The position numbers were made by a program, and so were the translations under genes. From Aphanomyces cochlioides (Eukaryota; Oomycota; Saprolegniomycetes; Saprolegniales; Verrucalvaceae), in contig JAHQRK010000003.1 in the NCBI GenBank assembly GCA_019828595.1, positions 3,720,001 to 3,784,000 on the forward strand: a stretch of 64,000 bases of DNA, written 5' to 3'. The first letter of the stretch is position 1, and the number at the start of each line of letters is the position of its first letter. Shown one piece after another: positions 31,937 through 43,418 of this stretch. Below the pieces are notes generated by a model that was not told the DNA's origin, did not search any database, and worked only from the letters and a program-made list of their open reading frames with translations.

Positions 31937-34576
31937 CTACCTTCCATGATGTGGAGGGCCACTGCTACTACTTGGGAACGAACTCATGTTGGACTTGGCC
32001 GAAGAAGGACGGCCTTGATGGTCCCATACGAAATGAGAGCCCGTAAAGTCACTGGCAACCATTGTTGGGAGTCTTGCTGATGCGCCTTCGGGCATTTGAG
32101 GTTGGAGGAGTTTGAGATTGAGTCGTTGTCGACCACCGGATTCCATTGCTTCGACACTTGGATGATGATGCAACGAGAAAGCAGGCGTTTGTGTCCGACC
32201 GCGAACGACTGTGTTGATCACTCGTTCTCGGAAACGTTGGGCGTAATACTTGGGGTCGACGCAGGAAATGCCAAGGCGGTCGTTCGTTTGAATGTACACT
32301 CGGAACCAATGTTCCAGTTGTTTCTTCATGCTCCATGGTGTCAAAATGTCGATGATACCCATGTACACGACGCAATCATTCAAGCCGGGGGCTGTGTTGC
32401 CCACGTTTGGGGAGTGCTTGGTTGAACTCATTGGGACGTAGCCGGCTGTTTTCACGTCGCCAGACATTGGTGAAGAGAAAAGGCCACCAGCGCTGCTGCT
32501 GCCAATGGACAAACGTTTCTTGTTCATTCCAAGCATGGTCAAGTCGTACGGATCTCGACTAGTTGTCGAGGCAGTCGGGGCAGTGGCCATGTTGTCTTGA
32601 ACAATGTCACTCTCGGTCGTGAGATCACCGCCTTCGTCGTTGCCACCATAGGTATGTAGTCCGACAATAAGTGAGTAGTCGATAGAGTTGATAGAGCGGA
32701 GGAACTCTGAATCAGTGGCAAGTTGGTCGGCGATAGCTTCGGCGACATCTTCGTGCAGTGAGATTTGTCGAGCACCCCAATTTAAATCCTTGCCGCATCT
32801 ACAAAAAGAGAATGAGTTTATGCGACGACGGAGGTACGAGCGTACATGTCTTGGACGTGACCAAGAGAAGGTTGCTTGGGGTGTGCAATGCAATCTTCTC
32901 GCGTCATGCCGACTACAAACTCTTTACCGCAGTACTTGCAAACCTTGCGCACGCCGAGGAGAAATGGATTGGCATATCGACCGACCCACGATCCTTTCAA
33001 GTCGTAAAACTCATCGACGACAACAGAGGGGTTTTGCAAAATGTTGGCGAGCACAATAAATCGGATCGTTTGGTCATACACAACCAATTCGTAGCAGCCA
33101 ACATATCGACTCAAAAACGAGTTGGGATACGTTTGCAAGTGCGCAATGTAGGATGGCAGGATTTGCATGAGATAAGCTTGCTCAGCTTGTGTGCATGTCT
33201 TAACGATGAACTTTTGGTCGCCCGTGTAGTAGAGGAACGCACCAGACTTGCCTTCACTGAATCGTTCTTGGGTATGGACACGCATACTGTGCCCAAGTTG
33301 CTCAGAGGTAATGCCCGAAAGGGATCGAATCAGAGCAAATGATGCAGCCTCGAACTCATGGAAGACAGCTTTGTGTGTTTCGTGGCGCCCGATAAGCTCC
33401 AGAGATCGCACGGCATAGTTTGAGGAGCCTTCAGGAATCCATTCAACTGCTGACGAAATTGATTCACAAATGCCCATGCTACACAAGCGAAGTCAGACAT
33501 CAATGGAACAAGAAAATGGTGATACCGAGCAAAGTAGAGCACATCCCGACGAAGAACCCACTGCACGCCTTGAATGTTCATCAGATCGTCGTAATTCCCT
33601 TGACGCCACATTACATAAACAGTCGAAAGCTTCATCAAGTAGGCGTACACGACGAAGATAACAATGCCTTTGATCGAGAGACCAGCCATCCAATAATGGT
33701 AAAATGTTTCGATCTTGTCGGGGAGGTTGATCCAAAACAAGATCGCAATTGAGCCCATTCCCATCACAACCCAATAGATAGTGGACACGATAATGTACAC
33801 GCGCATATGACGAAGGGATAAAATGCGCGCGGCGGACGTGGTAATATCGTCGTAGCCGTCTTGAATGCGATTGCGCGCGACGATGAAGAGCATAAAGCCT
33901 TTGCCATACAAGAACGCAACAGGGGCGACGAAGTAGCTACAAGACATCTCAGTCCAGAACGACCAGGGGAAGTGTATACTTACATGTGAAGCCACACGGA
34001 TGCATCATTGTCCTCTGATCGAAACCAGCAGATGCCCAAATCCGTGAAGCCAACAGCACGGCCATTGACAGAGAAAACGTACGAACAAATAAGCGCCAAG
34101 GCGAGGACAAACAAATGGTAGAAAATGGTCCTCGTGTACGTGAACGGGTTTCTCGTTGTTGAGTACAAGTCGAGGATCATGGTAAAAAGGTACATTTCTT
34201 GACCAAGGACGAAGAACTAGGAGAGAAAGTCCAGTCATGCCAACGAGAGACGTCATACCTGAGTCATAGCGGCGATAAAGGTATTGCAGTCGCCATTGGC
34301 CGGAGCGGTTGCCGGTCCATGATATCCTGTCTGAGCGAGCATAGTAATATGCATTCCCATGGCGCAGAGCGCAATTGACACGACGATGGCGTTCGCGCCT
34401 TTCCGCAGTGGGAGGAACAATATGTAGCTGAGCACGATGAGCAGGCATCCAAGGATCGAAAGGATAGTGAAGACAAAACGCGCGCCAGCTAAACCGGGCT
34501 TCATGTGGAAATACTCGTGCGTTCCATTCATTCCTATCGCCGCAGCGCCGGCATCTCCAACGTCGACTTGCGCCAT
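31937..34576 (-). CDS. GPCR-PIPK: seven-TM receptor fused to phosphatidylinositol-phosphate kinase
   Basis: Five exons (34576-34259, 34216-33984, 33936-33526, 33478-32846, 32798-31937) with GT-AG introns of 42, 47, 47 and 47 nt give an uninterrupted frame of 818 residues starting MAQVDVGDAG. The N-terminal ~300 residues hold seven hydrophobic segments (first GARFVFTILSILGCLLIVL; sixth IIVSTIYWVVMGMGSIAILF). The kinase follows: SLELIGRHETHKAVFHEFEA, SGAFLYYTGDQKFIVKTCT, DLKGSWVGRYA (canonical DLKGS-x-x-GR), SINSIDYSLIVGLH, MGIIDILTPWSMKKQLEHWF and SCVDPKYYAQRFRERV. GPCR-PIPKs are known from oomycetes and from Dictyostelium RpkA. The protein is expected at membranes, phosphorylating phosphatidylinositol phosphates in response to an unknown ligand. 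A Ser-rich insert lies between the IDYSL and GIIDIL motifs. Confidence 0.93.
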
Positions 34577-35198
34577 CAAGCTATCGAACGAAACTGGATG
34601 AGATAAATGGGGAACATAACCATCCGGATAATCATTCGGATTTTAGCGCTGGCTTCACCTTTCATTTAAAATTTGTATGGAAAGGAAGAGAGCAGTAACA
34701 ACCAAGTCAAGCATCAACTGAACTGCTCGAGCTCGCGGTGGAAAAGAACGCCTCGATGCCAGGGCAAGGAAGGTTATATCAATGGAGTTTGAGACGTCCT
34801 TGATGGCGGAGCAGCGTCGGAAGCAGCTCCATTTCCTTGTAGGTGGGTGGATGCAACGATGTGTCGTGTTTGGTTCAGAGCGTGGGACTTTTCTACTGAC
34901 TCGATCATGGGGACAGTTTTGTAGATCTTGGTGATGTGTGAGTCACAGAGGACTGAATGCAAGACGAGAAGGGCGAGCCCGTCGTGCACAAGAGATAGCG
35001 AGCGAGAGACAGCATTTATTCAGCGAAGGAGAGAGCAGGGCATGGACGGATTTGAGACATAGGCGCGAGAGAGGTATGATGTGTATAAATGGATCAGATG
35101 GAGGGTGGAGTCATCTTGCTTTGCATGGTCGTGGGGATGCTGCAGTGCATGATGTGTTTGATGTGTCGTTATTCTCGCCAGAGTTGGCGAAACATACC
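34577..35198. other. Upstream region of GPCR-PIPK, no firm gene
   Basis: Should contain the GPCR-PIPK promoter. Open frames on both strands (34774-34989 minus, 34938-35198 plus) are low-complexity, Arg/His/Ser-rich and carry no domain. Confidence 0.4.
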
Positions 35199-35273
35199 AT
35201 GGCGACTGATGCTGATGAATCTTCCCGAACGATCCGCGTCAATAATGTTCCACCGGCCTCTTCCAAGGAATGA
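35199..35273 (+). pseudogene. Possible truncated start of an RRM-type gene
   Basis: The ATG at 35199 is in good initiation context (ACCATGGCG). It encodes MATDADESSRTIRVNNVPPA then SSKE and a stop. The RTIRVNNVPPASSKE segment looks like the first strand and loop of an RNA-recognition motif. A one-base change would extend it as MIEFLHVLF up to the MITE insertion at 35299. No further RRM sequence was recognised downstream, so the call is tentative. Confidence 0.35.
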
Positions 35274-35298
35274 TTGAGTTTCTACATGTACTTTTTCG

Positions 35299-35621
35299 TG
35301 AGTTAATTCCATAAACAGCACATATTCCGGATAATATTCCATAAAAAGAAACTCACGAGAGTTTGAGCCCTGCCGTGAAATTCAGCACAATTCCAAGGCC
35401 GACAAACTCGTCGGAGGGGCTACGCAGTTTGCATTGCGAGGCGCTGTTAATAATTTCAAAACGTTGGAGACGAGGTAGGCATTGGGGTTCACTCGTTGGT
35501 TTGCCGAGACTTTGTTTATCAAAATGGTTGGCTTGGTCAGCCTGTTGGCTCACACATTTCACCAGGAGTGTCTTTTTATGGAATATTATCCGGAATATGT
35601 GCTGTTTATGGAATTCACTCA
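35299..35621. mobile_element. hAT-type MITE, 323 bp
   Basis: Inverted ends of about 50 bp begin TGAGTTAATTCCATAAACAG (35299) and, inverted from 35621, TGAGTGAATTCCATAAACAG. A perfect 8-bp duplication CTTTTTCG flanks it (35291-35298 and 35622-35629), typical of hAT elements. No coding capacity. Its core (CTCGTCGGAGGGGCTACGCA, ~35408) resembles sequence at ~49536. Confidence 0.88.
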
Positions 35622-35629
35622 CTTTTTCG

Positions 35630-37269
35630 TCGCAAGTTTGTGGATGGATATTTCACCCTGCCTGTGCGGTAAAGTGTTGACGTTGTGCACGACAAATCAT
35701 CCTCACGCAGTTGGCGTCGCCAACTGGGCGAGGAGGGTGTCACTTATATAAACTTCAAGTATAAATCTGTCTGACATGATCCCGCATTGAGCGGGCCGGC
35801 GGGAGGGTTTCTGAAATGTGATATCACGAAACCCCATATCCGACCGGACGACCAGAGTTTTCCGTGATATCATGGATACTCTGGTCGGCTATCATTTGAT
35901 TGGATGAAAATATATGACGACCTCTTCCATCGCTACAGATGGCATTGAAGACTACTTTTGGTGCCAGACTGGCCAAAGAACACTCGCTACTGGGCTCCTG
36001 GAGCCCAGAAATCTCCAGCTCATCATTCTCTCGTAGAAATCCCTTCGCGCCATGAAATTCGCCAAAAGAACGTGTTCAATGAAAGCAAAAATCATCTCCA
36101 ATACACTATAGCGGTTAATTCACGTGACTGTGGTTCAGATTGTTAATAAGGTTAACTGTAAACTGATTGGAAGATACCACATGGTATTGTCATTTTCAAC
36201 CAAATTTGTGGTTTTGACCAAAAAGCGAATTTATTTTCAAATCGATTTCATCATACTGAAGTGGTGTGTGTCAGTGTGTGTTTTGCGAGAGTCAGGTGGC
36301 TGATCGATTCTGATTGGCTGACTAATTTTAAATTTTAATTCTAGCCAATCAGAGAAGCCCGTTCGATTCGGAATCGATTCGAAACCTCGGTCGATTTAAA
36401 CCGTTCCTCACAATTTTGTATCAAAAGCACAATATAGAGAACTTTGATTGGATAAAAATAAATTAAGCTTGACTAAAATGTGGTATATTTTAATCAAGTC
36501 AAAAGGATATCCGACCATCTCGATGATCCCACACCGAAGTATATTACCTATTTGACTGGAGAGAGTTTCCATTTGGCCTCGACAATAGTTAATCATGATT
36601 GTTTGACGACGGGGAAATTTTTTAAATGTGATATCATAGATTCTCTGGTCGGCAAAAGTGATACCCCTCCTACTGGGCGTGTTTTGACTCCACATTTGCG
36701 TTTCATGCACGCTCCCTGTCAAGTTCATCCAATTTGATTCGGTATGGCACCGGCGCCACGATCTTCACAGAGTTCGCCTCGACTGGACGAATTTTACGAC
36801 ACTGGGACACATCAATCAGGCTGTCGGCAAGTGGAAAATGCTAGCTTGTGAGCCTGCCTGAAGAACCGATCGGGGAGATTCACTGCATCATCAAAACGAT
36901 AGATTAATAGAATTAAGTTCTAACATGCGGGATACGGATGATTCGTGATGGGGGAAATGCAAGTTGGCAATGCGTTCACAGTGAAGGGAAGACGATGGGG
37001 ATATCAAGTGAGCTTTTCATGAGGAAGGCGTGAGAAATACCAGAGGGTCGATAATGGAATATTTGAAGTGTCCTGTATCCATCATCGTTGTTGATGTCGT
37101 CTTGCTACTGTAGAATTGACCGGCGAGATCATTTTGGAAAATGTATTGAAATGCAAGAAGGTTCCCCGATACAATTCATTTTCAGAATGCGATGAATGAC
37201 ACGGCGCACCCAAGAAAATGACAGGAGGTTTGGAACTCCTGGGACTAATCACTATAGTCACAATTGTCA
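35630..37269. other. Non-coding region with short dispersed repeats
   Basis: A motif GTGATATCATGGATACTCTG (about 35864) recurs with changes near 36626 followed by the same GTCGGC. A short open frame at 36744 (MAPAPRSSQSSPRLDEFYD) has no domain. No gene can be supported. Confidence 0.4.
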
Positions 37270-37545
37270 CTACATGCTGCTCATAAGATTGTCCGCGTCA
37301 GTTGTGTATTTCGCAACGTGCCAGGTGAGACAGCAGTATTTCTGGACACACAAGCAATTTAGATCGAACATCTTGATGAGTCCCGCAGCATAATTGCTCA
37401 GGACGCCATGACTTGACAGGTACACTGTATTATCCCTCGTCACGAAAGTGAGACCTTCGACAGAAGCTGGGATGGCTTGCATCTCCAATATTGGCCAGAT
37501 GAAACTGCCCACACAAATACCGCAACATGTCAATTTTTGCATCAC
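37270..37545 (-). other. Cys-containing open frame, unknown
   Basis: 91 codons starting MMQKLTCCGICVGSFIWPIL, with VEGLTFVTRDNTVYLSSHG and DLNCLCVQKYCCLTWHVAKY. Partly hydrophobic and Cys-rich. No signal peptide or domain could be assigned and no homologue lies in the window; it may be a gene remnant or chance. Confidence 0.2.
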
Positions 37546-38091
37546 GTTAACACAGATTTACAACTACACCCCTTGCTGCTTTACTGTTTGTTCATTTTAC
37601 AACTCGCAATTCGAAGTCATGTGAAATATCTTTAATATCCTATTAAGATATGAGGTTCGACTCGCAATGGGCAAGCTCTGCTCATCTTGCTTTGTATTCC
37701 TTGTGTTGAGTGATGAAGTGTTCACAGTGTCCCATGATTTTCTTGTGAGGATGACAGTGAACATTTCTTGTGTTCTCTACTGTTTTCAATTTTCTTGTTG
37801 GACTACAAACTAAAATGGAGGACTACCAAAACCCACGCAAAATCAAATCGCTCGAAGACACTCAAATAGTTGTACATTGCGAATAGTTTGACCGGATATT
37901 TCATTGGATAGCGAAAATATTCGTTTCGTTCTTGTTTCGTCGCAGTCAACTGTTGTTTAAACTATTTGATATTTTGTATAGAAGTTTGTATGAAGAAAAA
38001 CTATCTGGAAGATAGATCAGGATCGCGGAATTTTTGTGAAAAGTCTTATCCGGAAAAGGTTGCCTTTGTTGTTTGATCATTTGCAATTTTC
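37546..38091. other. Non-coding stretch before the Crypton-like gene
   Basis: AT-rich. It shares the phrase CCTATTAAGATATGAGGTT with weakly similar text near 9080 (CCTATTTAGATATGAAGTT). No gene seen. Confidence 0.35.
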
Positions 38092-40341
38092 ATGGCTGAA
38101 AAATGTAAGTCAGGCGCCACTGCCGCAGAAGAGCCAGGCGACAAGGTGCTTCGAGCTCGAGTTGCCGAGCGCACACGCTCTCAATACAATACCATGAATG
38201 TTCATTTGAAGAAATGGCTCCAATCGTCTGTCCCTGGTGCAGTTGTGGGTGACGTGATCCAGCTCCCTCTCACAACAAGCACATGCAAATCGTTTCTGGC
38301 TTCCGTGACAGTTAAACGCAAACGTGGGGTCTCAAGCGGCAAAACAAATATCCCCAACTCGTACTCTACAGTGAATGGGTACATCAACGCAATAAAGTTT
38401 CTACATAAAGAGGGAAAAATGGAAATTCCGAAAGATCTAGACGACATGCTAAAAGGTAATATCATCTGTACACTAACCGCTAATAATGTCTAGCTATTGC
38501 CAATAGTTACAAGAGGCAGGTAGCAAAGTTTAAAGAGAACGGAACAATGTCCATGCAAGAGGGTAAGGTTTCCTTGACCACCGAAGGTATGCATGTTAAA
38601 AAAATTCAAATAAAAGAAGAGAATAGCTTACCGATTTCTGGCTCAGAAAGCCCTGTCAAACTCTAAGTACGGCGCCCCAGTCCATTACATTCTAGTTCTT
38701 TCATGGAATTTGATGACACGAGCTGAATCCACTGCATCCATCCGATTTGACCACATTTCATGGCAAGGTAAATAGTATTCTACAATTTAGCTTCAAAGCT
38801 GTAGGTGATGCGTTAGTCATCAAGATTGGTCGCACAAAAAATGACCAGGAAGGTAAAATGGCATGGCCTCGCCATGTCTACGCAAATCCATTTGAACCTA
38901 CGATTTGCCCTATACTGAGGTAGCATTTTTATATCTTGAAAGCGTTGTGTATCATGGACATTGTAGCCTAGGACTCCTTATGTTTTCTCTGGGTGCTCGT
39001 CGGGAGGGGATGTCGGCACTTGTTTTCGACGTGAATGTTAAGGAAAGCTTCGCCAGTTGGCTGCATCGCATTTGTATAGATGAAGACGAAAGGATGACGG
39101 AAATTGGCGTGAGCGCCAAAGACATCGGAACTCATTCACTTCGGAAAGGCGTATCGACGGCTTTATCCAAAACTCGCCTGCGGGCCCACAGGCTGTCTCA
39201 GTGTGGTTACGAGCGGGATGGAGTTTAGGCAGTGTGCAAGGCAGATATATATTTGCTGGAGCTGGCGGCGACCAGCAAGTTGGAAGAGCTGCTGCAGGTA
39301 ATGAAGGAATCATTCATGTTGACAACTTTATGTAGGGCTGGACATGAATGGAATCGAGTTTGCTGTATTACCGCCACATTTCACTCAGCAAGCATTGACA
39401 ATTGCTGAATGGGAAGCCATCTTGCCTGGATACAGGACATTTTACCCTAGAGGGTTTTGTTCAGTGCTCCCGTTCCTTCTCGCATCAATCGTGTATCATG
39501 CCGAATTCCTCAAAACTAGCCTTCACCCATCCCATCCATTCTTTTTGTCTCTTTTGTGGAGCTCTGGCCATCTCGCAAAGCTCAAATCTCAAGTGGTGAC
39601 TGGTTCCATGCGAAACGCAACGTCATGCATGATTGCCAGCGGCATCCCACCCCATGTGGCTCTTTCCGAGCGAATTTGTACTGTTGAAAATACTCTGTGA
39701 AACTTGGCTGACACATTGACCACAACTACCCAATCGCTTCCAGATGCAGTATGCTCACGTGTAGTTGCAAGCATTTCAGCTGTCGGTAGCCTGAACGAAG
39801 AGTTCAAACAACTGTGTGACAAATTGACTTGCTTGACCGATCTCATGCTGGTGTCCCATCATTCGGTCAATCCATCTCCTGCCTACCAGCTCCATCATTG
39901 CCTGCCAACAGTGACAATACACCTCGTCATGGCTTTCCAACACACGCCTGGGGAGGAAGACTCCACATTGTTCCTCAAGGATTTCGATTCCCCACGTGCA
40001 AAGTACAAGATCTTTGGAATTTGTGGTGGAGCGGGATAAATCTCGACGGAATTGGACCACTTCGGCTCGTCACTGGCAGCTCAATTCAAAAGTGTGATGC
40101 TACAAACTTTTCCAAGGCTAAGCAGGTAATGAAAAAGCTCCTTACATTTACCGAAATCAGTGAGAAATCGATTGCCCAAATGACAGTATCGTTGCGCAGT
40201 GAATTATTTTTCAAGGTATTTGACAAAACGTGTAAGCATGCGTATGGCGACATGTCAAACAATGAATGGCTACGACGCAGAATTGGCGACATTAGCTACG
40301 TCACCTTGTACGGGGCTTTGAAAGAGCGAGAAAAGTGTTAA
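38092..40341 (+). pseudogene. Crypton-like tyrosine-recombinase gene, frameshifted
   Basis: Begins MAEKCKSGATAAEEPGDKVL. An N-terminal SAM-like helical part (RTRSQYNTMNVHLKKWL; YSTVNGYINAIKFLHKEGKM) is followed, after likely introns of 37-47 nt starting at 38456, 38587, 38769, 38919 and 39298, by a tyrosine-recombinase core: LSWNLMTRAESTASIRFDHI (first Arg), DALVIKIGRTKNDQEGKM, IGTHSLRKGVSTAL (His-x-x-Arg) and GRYIFAGAGGDQQVGR (Tyr). A one-base shift near 39175 separates the H-x-x-R box from the Tyr, and another near 39900 precedes a C-terminal GCR1-like module (VQDLWNLWWSGINLDGIGPL; RRRIGDISYVTLYGALK). This matches oomycete Cryptons, which insert circular DNA by recombination and lack inverted ends. 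Confidence 0.8.
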
Positions 40342-40599
40342 CTATGAATGAATTGTATTTGCTACCTCTCAATGTTTGATTTAACCATTGAAAGAAGATT
40401 AGGCTTCAGTGTAGATTAATATACACAAATCGACAAAAGCTTCTACACAATGTTGTAAGTCGTAGTCTCTCAATAACCACAACACACCAGTGGGAAGACA
40501 AATGGGGATAACGACAGGTAAACATAAAGCACGCCCAGACCGACAAACGGAAATGCACCGCGAAAGAAAATAGCCAAAGAATCGTACTGCAGCAGCAAC

Positions 40600-40745
40600 G
40601 AGCAATAGCCAGAACGAGCCACAGCCAGAACGAGCCACCCCACAGCCAGAACGAGCCATGACGAGTCACAGCCACAACGAGCCAAAGCCAAGCAGCCAAA
40701 CAGCAGCAGCAACGAGCCAAAGCCAAGGAGCCAAAACCAAATGCC
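40600..40745. repeat. Degenerate minisatellite (AGCCAGAACGAGCCAC units)
   Basis: About eight imperfect 15-18-bp units such as CAGCCAGAACGAGCCAC, drifting to AACGAGCCAAAGCCAAGC and interrupted by CAG runs. The long Gly/Trp/Leu-rich open frames antisense to it are products of the repeat. Confidence 0.75.
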
Positions 40746-41094
40746 CAAACGGCAGCAGTCGTAGCCATCACAACAAAGGAAAACCAATGAATCCATTCTT
40801 TATCCTAGAAGTAGATCATTTGCAACATAAGAATGAATACGAAGTACCATTTCATCTCTCTTCGATTCATCCCTTGTCGATCAGTGCGGACGACAGACAG
40901 ACTTCGTGTGCTGGAGCTTGTGGATATTGAAATGACGATCGCAAAATTGATAACTTTCAAACAAGATATAAATTTTTGGAGTATTTCGCTTGGATTTCGT
41001 GAGGTGTCAAATATCTTTAAATAGATTGGGAACATACTTGTTTTTCACCGAAATTTAGATTATGGGGTAACTTTTGACCAAGAATCTGAATTTG
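40746..41094. other. Non-coding stretch
   Basis: No gene recognised. Ends at the TTA preceding the MITE at 41098. Confidence 0.35.
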
Positions 41095-41097
41095 TTA

Positions 41098-41932
41098 GAG
41101 CGCGTTCGGGTGCCAGCGGTTTTTGTGAATTCGATCTTGTGCGATTTCATGAAAATGATATAGGTCATGACCTATATTTCATTTGCATGAAATAACAACA
41201 AAATTTTCACATATTTCTATCTGATATTGCAAAAATAAAATGACATCCGAACACGACAGAAAAAGACTAATTTCATAAAATCGTGTTTTTTCGTGAAATC
41301 TGGGAAATTTTGTAATATAATTTGGCATCCGAAAGCGCTCTTAGTGTTTCTCTGTCGTGTTCGGATGTCATTTTATTTTTGCAACATCAGATGGAAATAT
41401 GTGGAAATTTGGATGATATTTCATGAAAATGAAATATGTCATGACCTATATATTGTCCTTTTCAGTGAAATGTGGACTTGGCAGGTCATTGGCCAAATCG
41501 CATATTAATCGACTATACTTAATTTAATATGAAATATCGTATAGTATACAAAGTTCAGTACAATTTCTTCCAAGCAATGGTACTGAGCTAAGTTCACTAA
41601 CACCTGCATCCCAGAATACCGTCATGCATGATTTCTACGCCCAATACAACCTCGTTATGAAGTGTAAAGACGCCGCGCGTATCTTCCGCGAGTCAGCGTC
41701 CATCATGGCCTTTCCCCACGGCCTTTCCCCAAGTCATATAATTAAGGTGATTTGATTGGTCAAAATATTGAAAATACTGATATATGATTGTTAGTCGATT
41801 CTGGCAAGTCGATTCGATTCGACAACCCAATCCAATTTGGAATCGAATGCATAATAACATTTTCAGGAAATCACACAAGATCGAATTTCATAAAATGAAG
41901 TTTTCAAGAAAACCGCTGACCCGAACGCGCTC
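41098..41932. mobile_element. TTA-flanked MITE-like element, 835 bp, with adjacent second end
   Basis: The left end GAGCGCGTTCGGGTGCCAGC is matched inverted at 41932 (GAGCGCGTTCGGGTCAGCGG). TTA flanks both (41095-41097 and 41933-41935), the Harbinger-type duplication. A further left end (same first 22 bases) starts at 41936, directly after the TTA. A weaker inverted end (GAGCGCTTTCGGATGCCA) lies at 41340, also followed by TTA, so a smaller 243-bp unit may be nested. Inside, 41158-41275 and 41346-41460 form a long imperfect inverted repeat (CTGTCGTGTTCGGATGTC core). Confidence 0.75.
41455..41875 (+). repeat. ~420-bp repeat shared with 50540-50940 (inverted)
   Basis: Closely matches the reverse complement of 50540-50940, including GTGGACTTGGCAGGTCATTG, ATACCGTCATGCATGATTTC and TTTCCCCAAGTCATATAATT. 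A roughly 50-codon frame (NTVMHDFYAQYNLVMK; SASIMAFPHGLSPSHIIKVI) is open and conserved in both copies with a few amino-acid changes. Function unknown. Confidence 0.8.
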
Positions 41933-42000
41933 TTAGAGCGCGTTCGGGTGCCAGCGGCAAATCCTTTTCGCATGAATCAGTGTGGTCGCGCGAATCAATC

Positions 42001-42540
42001 CCCCCCGTTTCGCCTCATGCAATTTTCAAAATATACTACATAGCAGACCCCCTCAAATAATAATTCCAAAAAAATGTATTTTTCATCAATAGAGAGGTTG
42101 CGAAAATTGACTTTTTCTTGTAAGATCTTTACAAGAAAAAATGTCGCAAATGGTGGATCAAAAATGCCTGTAAATGAGAACTACAAGCAAAAATATTTTC
42201 TTGAAGAATCAGCCAATCAGCATCCAGGAAACTGCATCGACCAATAGGAAAAAAGTACCAGACAGTCCTTTCCTGACTGACACACAGCACTGGCATGATT
42301 CATTAAGGTGTGCTTCTCAACTTGCCACAGTGTGAAGTGGAAAACCAAAGTCACTCAACAACGTTCGTAGTACACTCTCTGATTGTGAGGATCAGGGGTG
42401 CCTACAGCTTGAAGAAATTTCTACTTTTCGCAAACGCTTGCAACAAGAAAAATTCTTGTAAAAAGATTGGAGGAAATTACAAGGAGTTGCGGGAAATATC
42501 GAAATATAGTGTATTATTGAAATTAATGTAATTAGCATCA
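42001..42540. other. Non-coding AT-rich stretch
   Basis: No domain or RNA gene recognised between the MITE cluster and the PIF transposase. Confidence 0.4.
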
Positions 42541-42547
42541 TCCCGAT

Positions 42548-43418
42548 CTACATTACAGAATACAATACTTCGCCTAATTCTATCATGGGTTGAGTCAAGT
42601 TCACAATTGCATGAAAGCAAATGGGATGAAGATACAACTGGTGGTGGAAAACGTCTCCAAGCACTCTAAATTGCTTCAGCCGGCGATTGCACGTCTCGTG
42701 CCTTGCCATGATTTCTTTTTGGCGTCGAACATCGTCACGACCAGGCCTAGGATAGATAAAATAACGTGGATCGCAATAACCTCGGTCGGCTAACGTCATC
42801 TCGTTTGGGCCGACGAACGAGCAAAATGCGTCTCTTGCCAGTCGCAAGTCCGGCCAGGATCCACAAGGCATGCCACCGTGTGCCCAAACTATCCAACCCG
42901 TGGCAATACATATGCCAATTTCGTATCGGAGCTCAGGTCCGTGGAACTTGTGACTGTACCAGCACGGGTCAAAATCACTGGGCTCACGAATTCGGAAATC
43001 TGTGCCATCAAGCGACACAAACAAAGTTGCTTCGGAATGAGCATTGTCGAATCGGTTGTCCCAATTAATCTAAAACAGTATATTAGCTTATTATATAAGG
43101 AGAACCTACACAGTCTAACTCGGAAATCATGTTCACCCAAGTCCAGCACCACTTTCGGAATGTCTTCTCGTCTGCGCCTGTGAGGGCATGGTATTCGCTC
43201 TCAGTACTGTAGCTCTTGAGAAACATGAGAGCCCACAAAAGATGTGTCGGCGTTGTGTTTGAGGGACGAGTTGATCGAGACATCTCCCAGACTTGGTGAC
43301 AGCAGTCTGGGGATGTCCCAAACATCTCACGAAAGCGCCGCATTCCAACGATCAAACTTCCATTTGGAGGATGCCGCGTCAACTGACAACCGTGCAAGAA
43401 GAACGCCTCGGATGTCAT
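42548..43418 (-). CDS. PIF/Harbinger-type DDE transposase, copy 2 (intact)
   Basis: Exon 1 43418-43110, 40-nt GT-AG phase-0 intron 43070-43109, exon 2 43069-42548, for 276 residues starting MTSEAFFLHGCQLTRHPPNG. Shared with copy 1: LLWALMFLKSYSTESEYHAL, DEKTFRKWCWTWVN, LFVSLDGTDFRIREPSDFDP (first Asp), GPNEMTLADRGYCDPRYF (second Asp), MARHETCNRRLKQFRVL (Glu). The intron sits at the same codon as in copy 1. An open frame with all catalytic residues suggests recent activity or use. No Myb-like partner lies beside it. Confidence 0.88.

Noticed and set aside
31937..34576. Frameshifted GPCR-PIPK pseudogene
   Set aside because: All frame changes are explained by four GT-AG introns of 42-47 nt and the joined frame has no stop.
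40406..40796. Gly/Trp/Leu-rich proteins on the minus strand
   Set aside because: Open frames produced by the minisatellite at 40600-40745.
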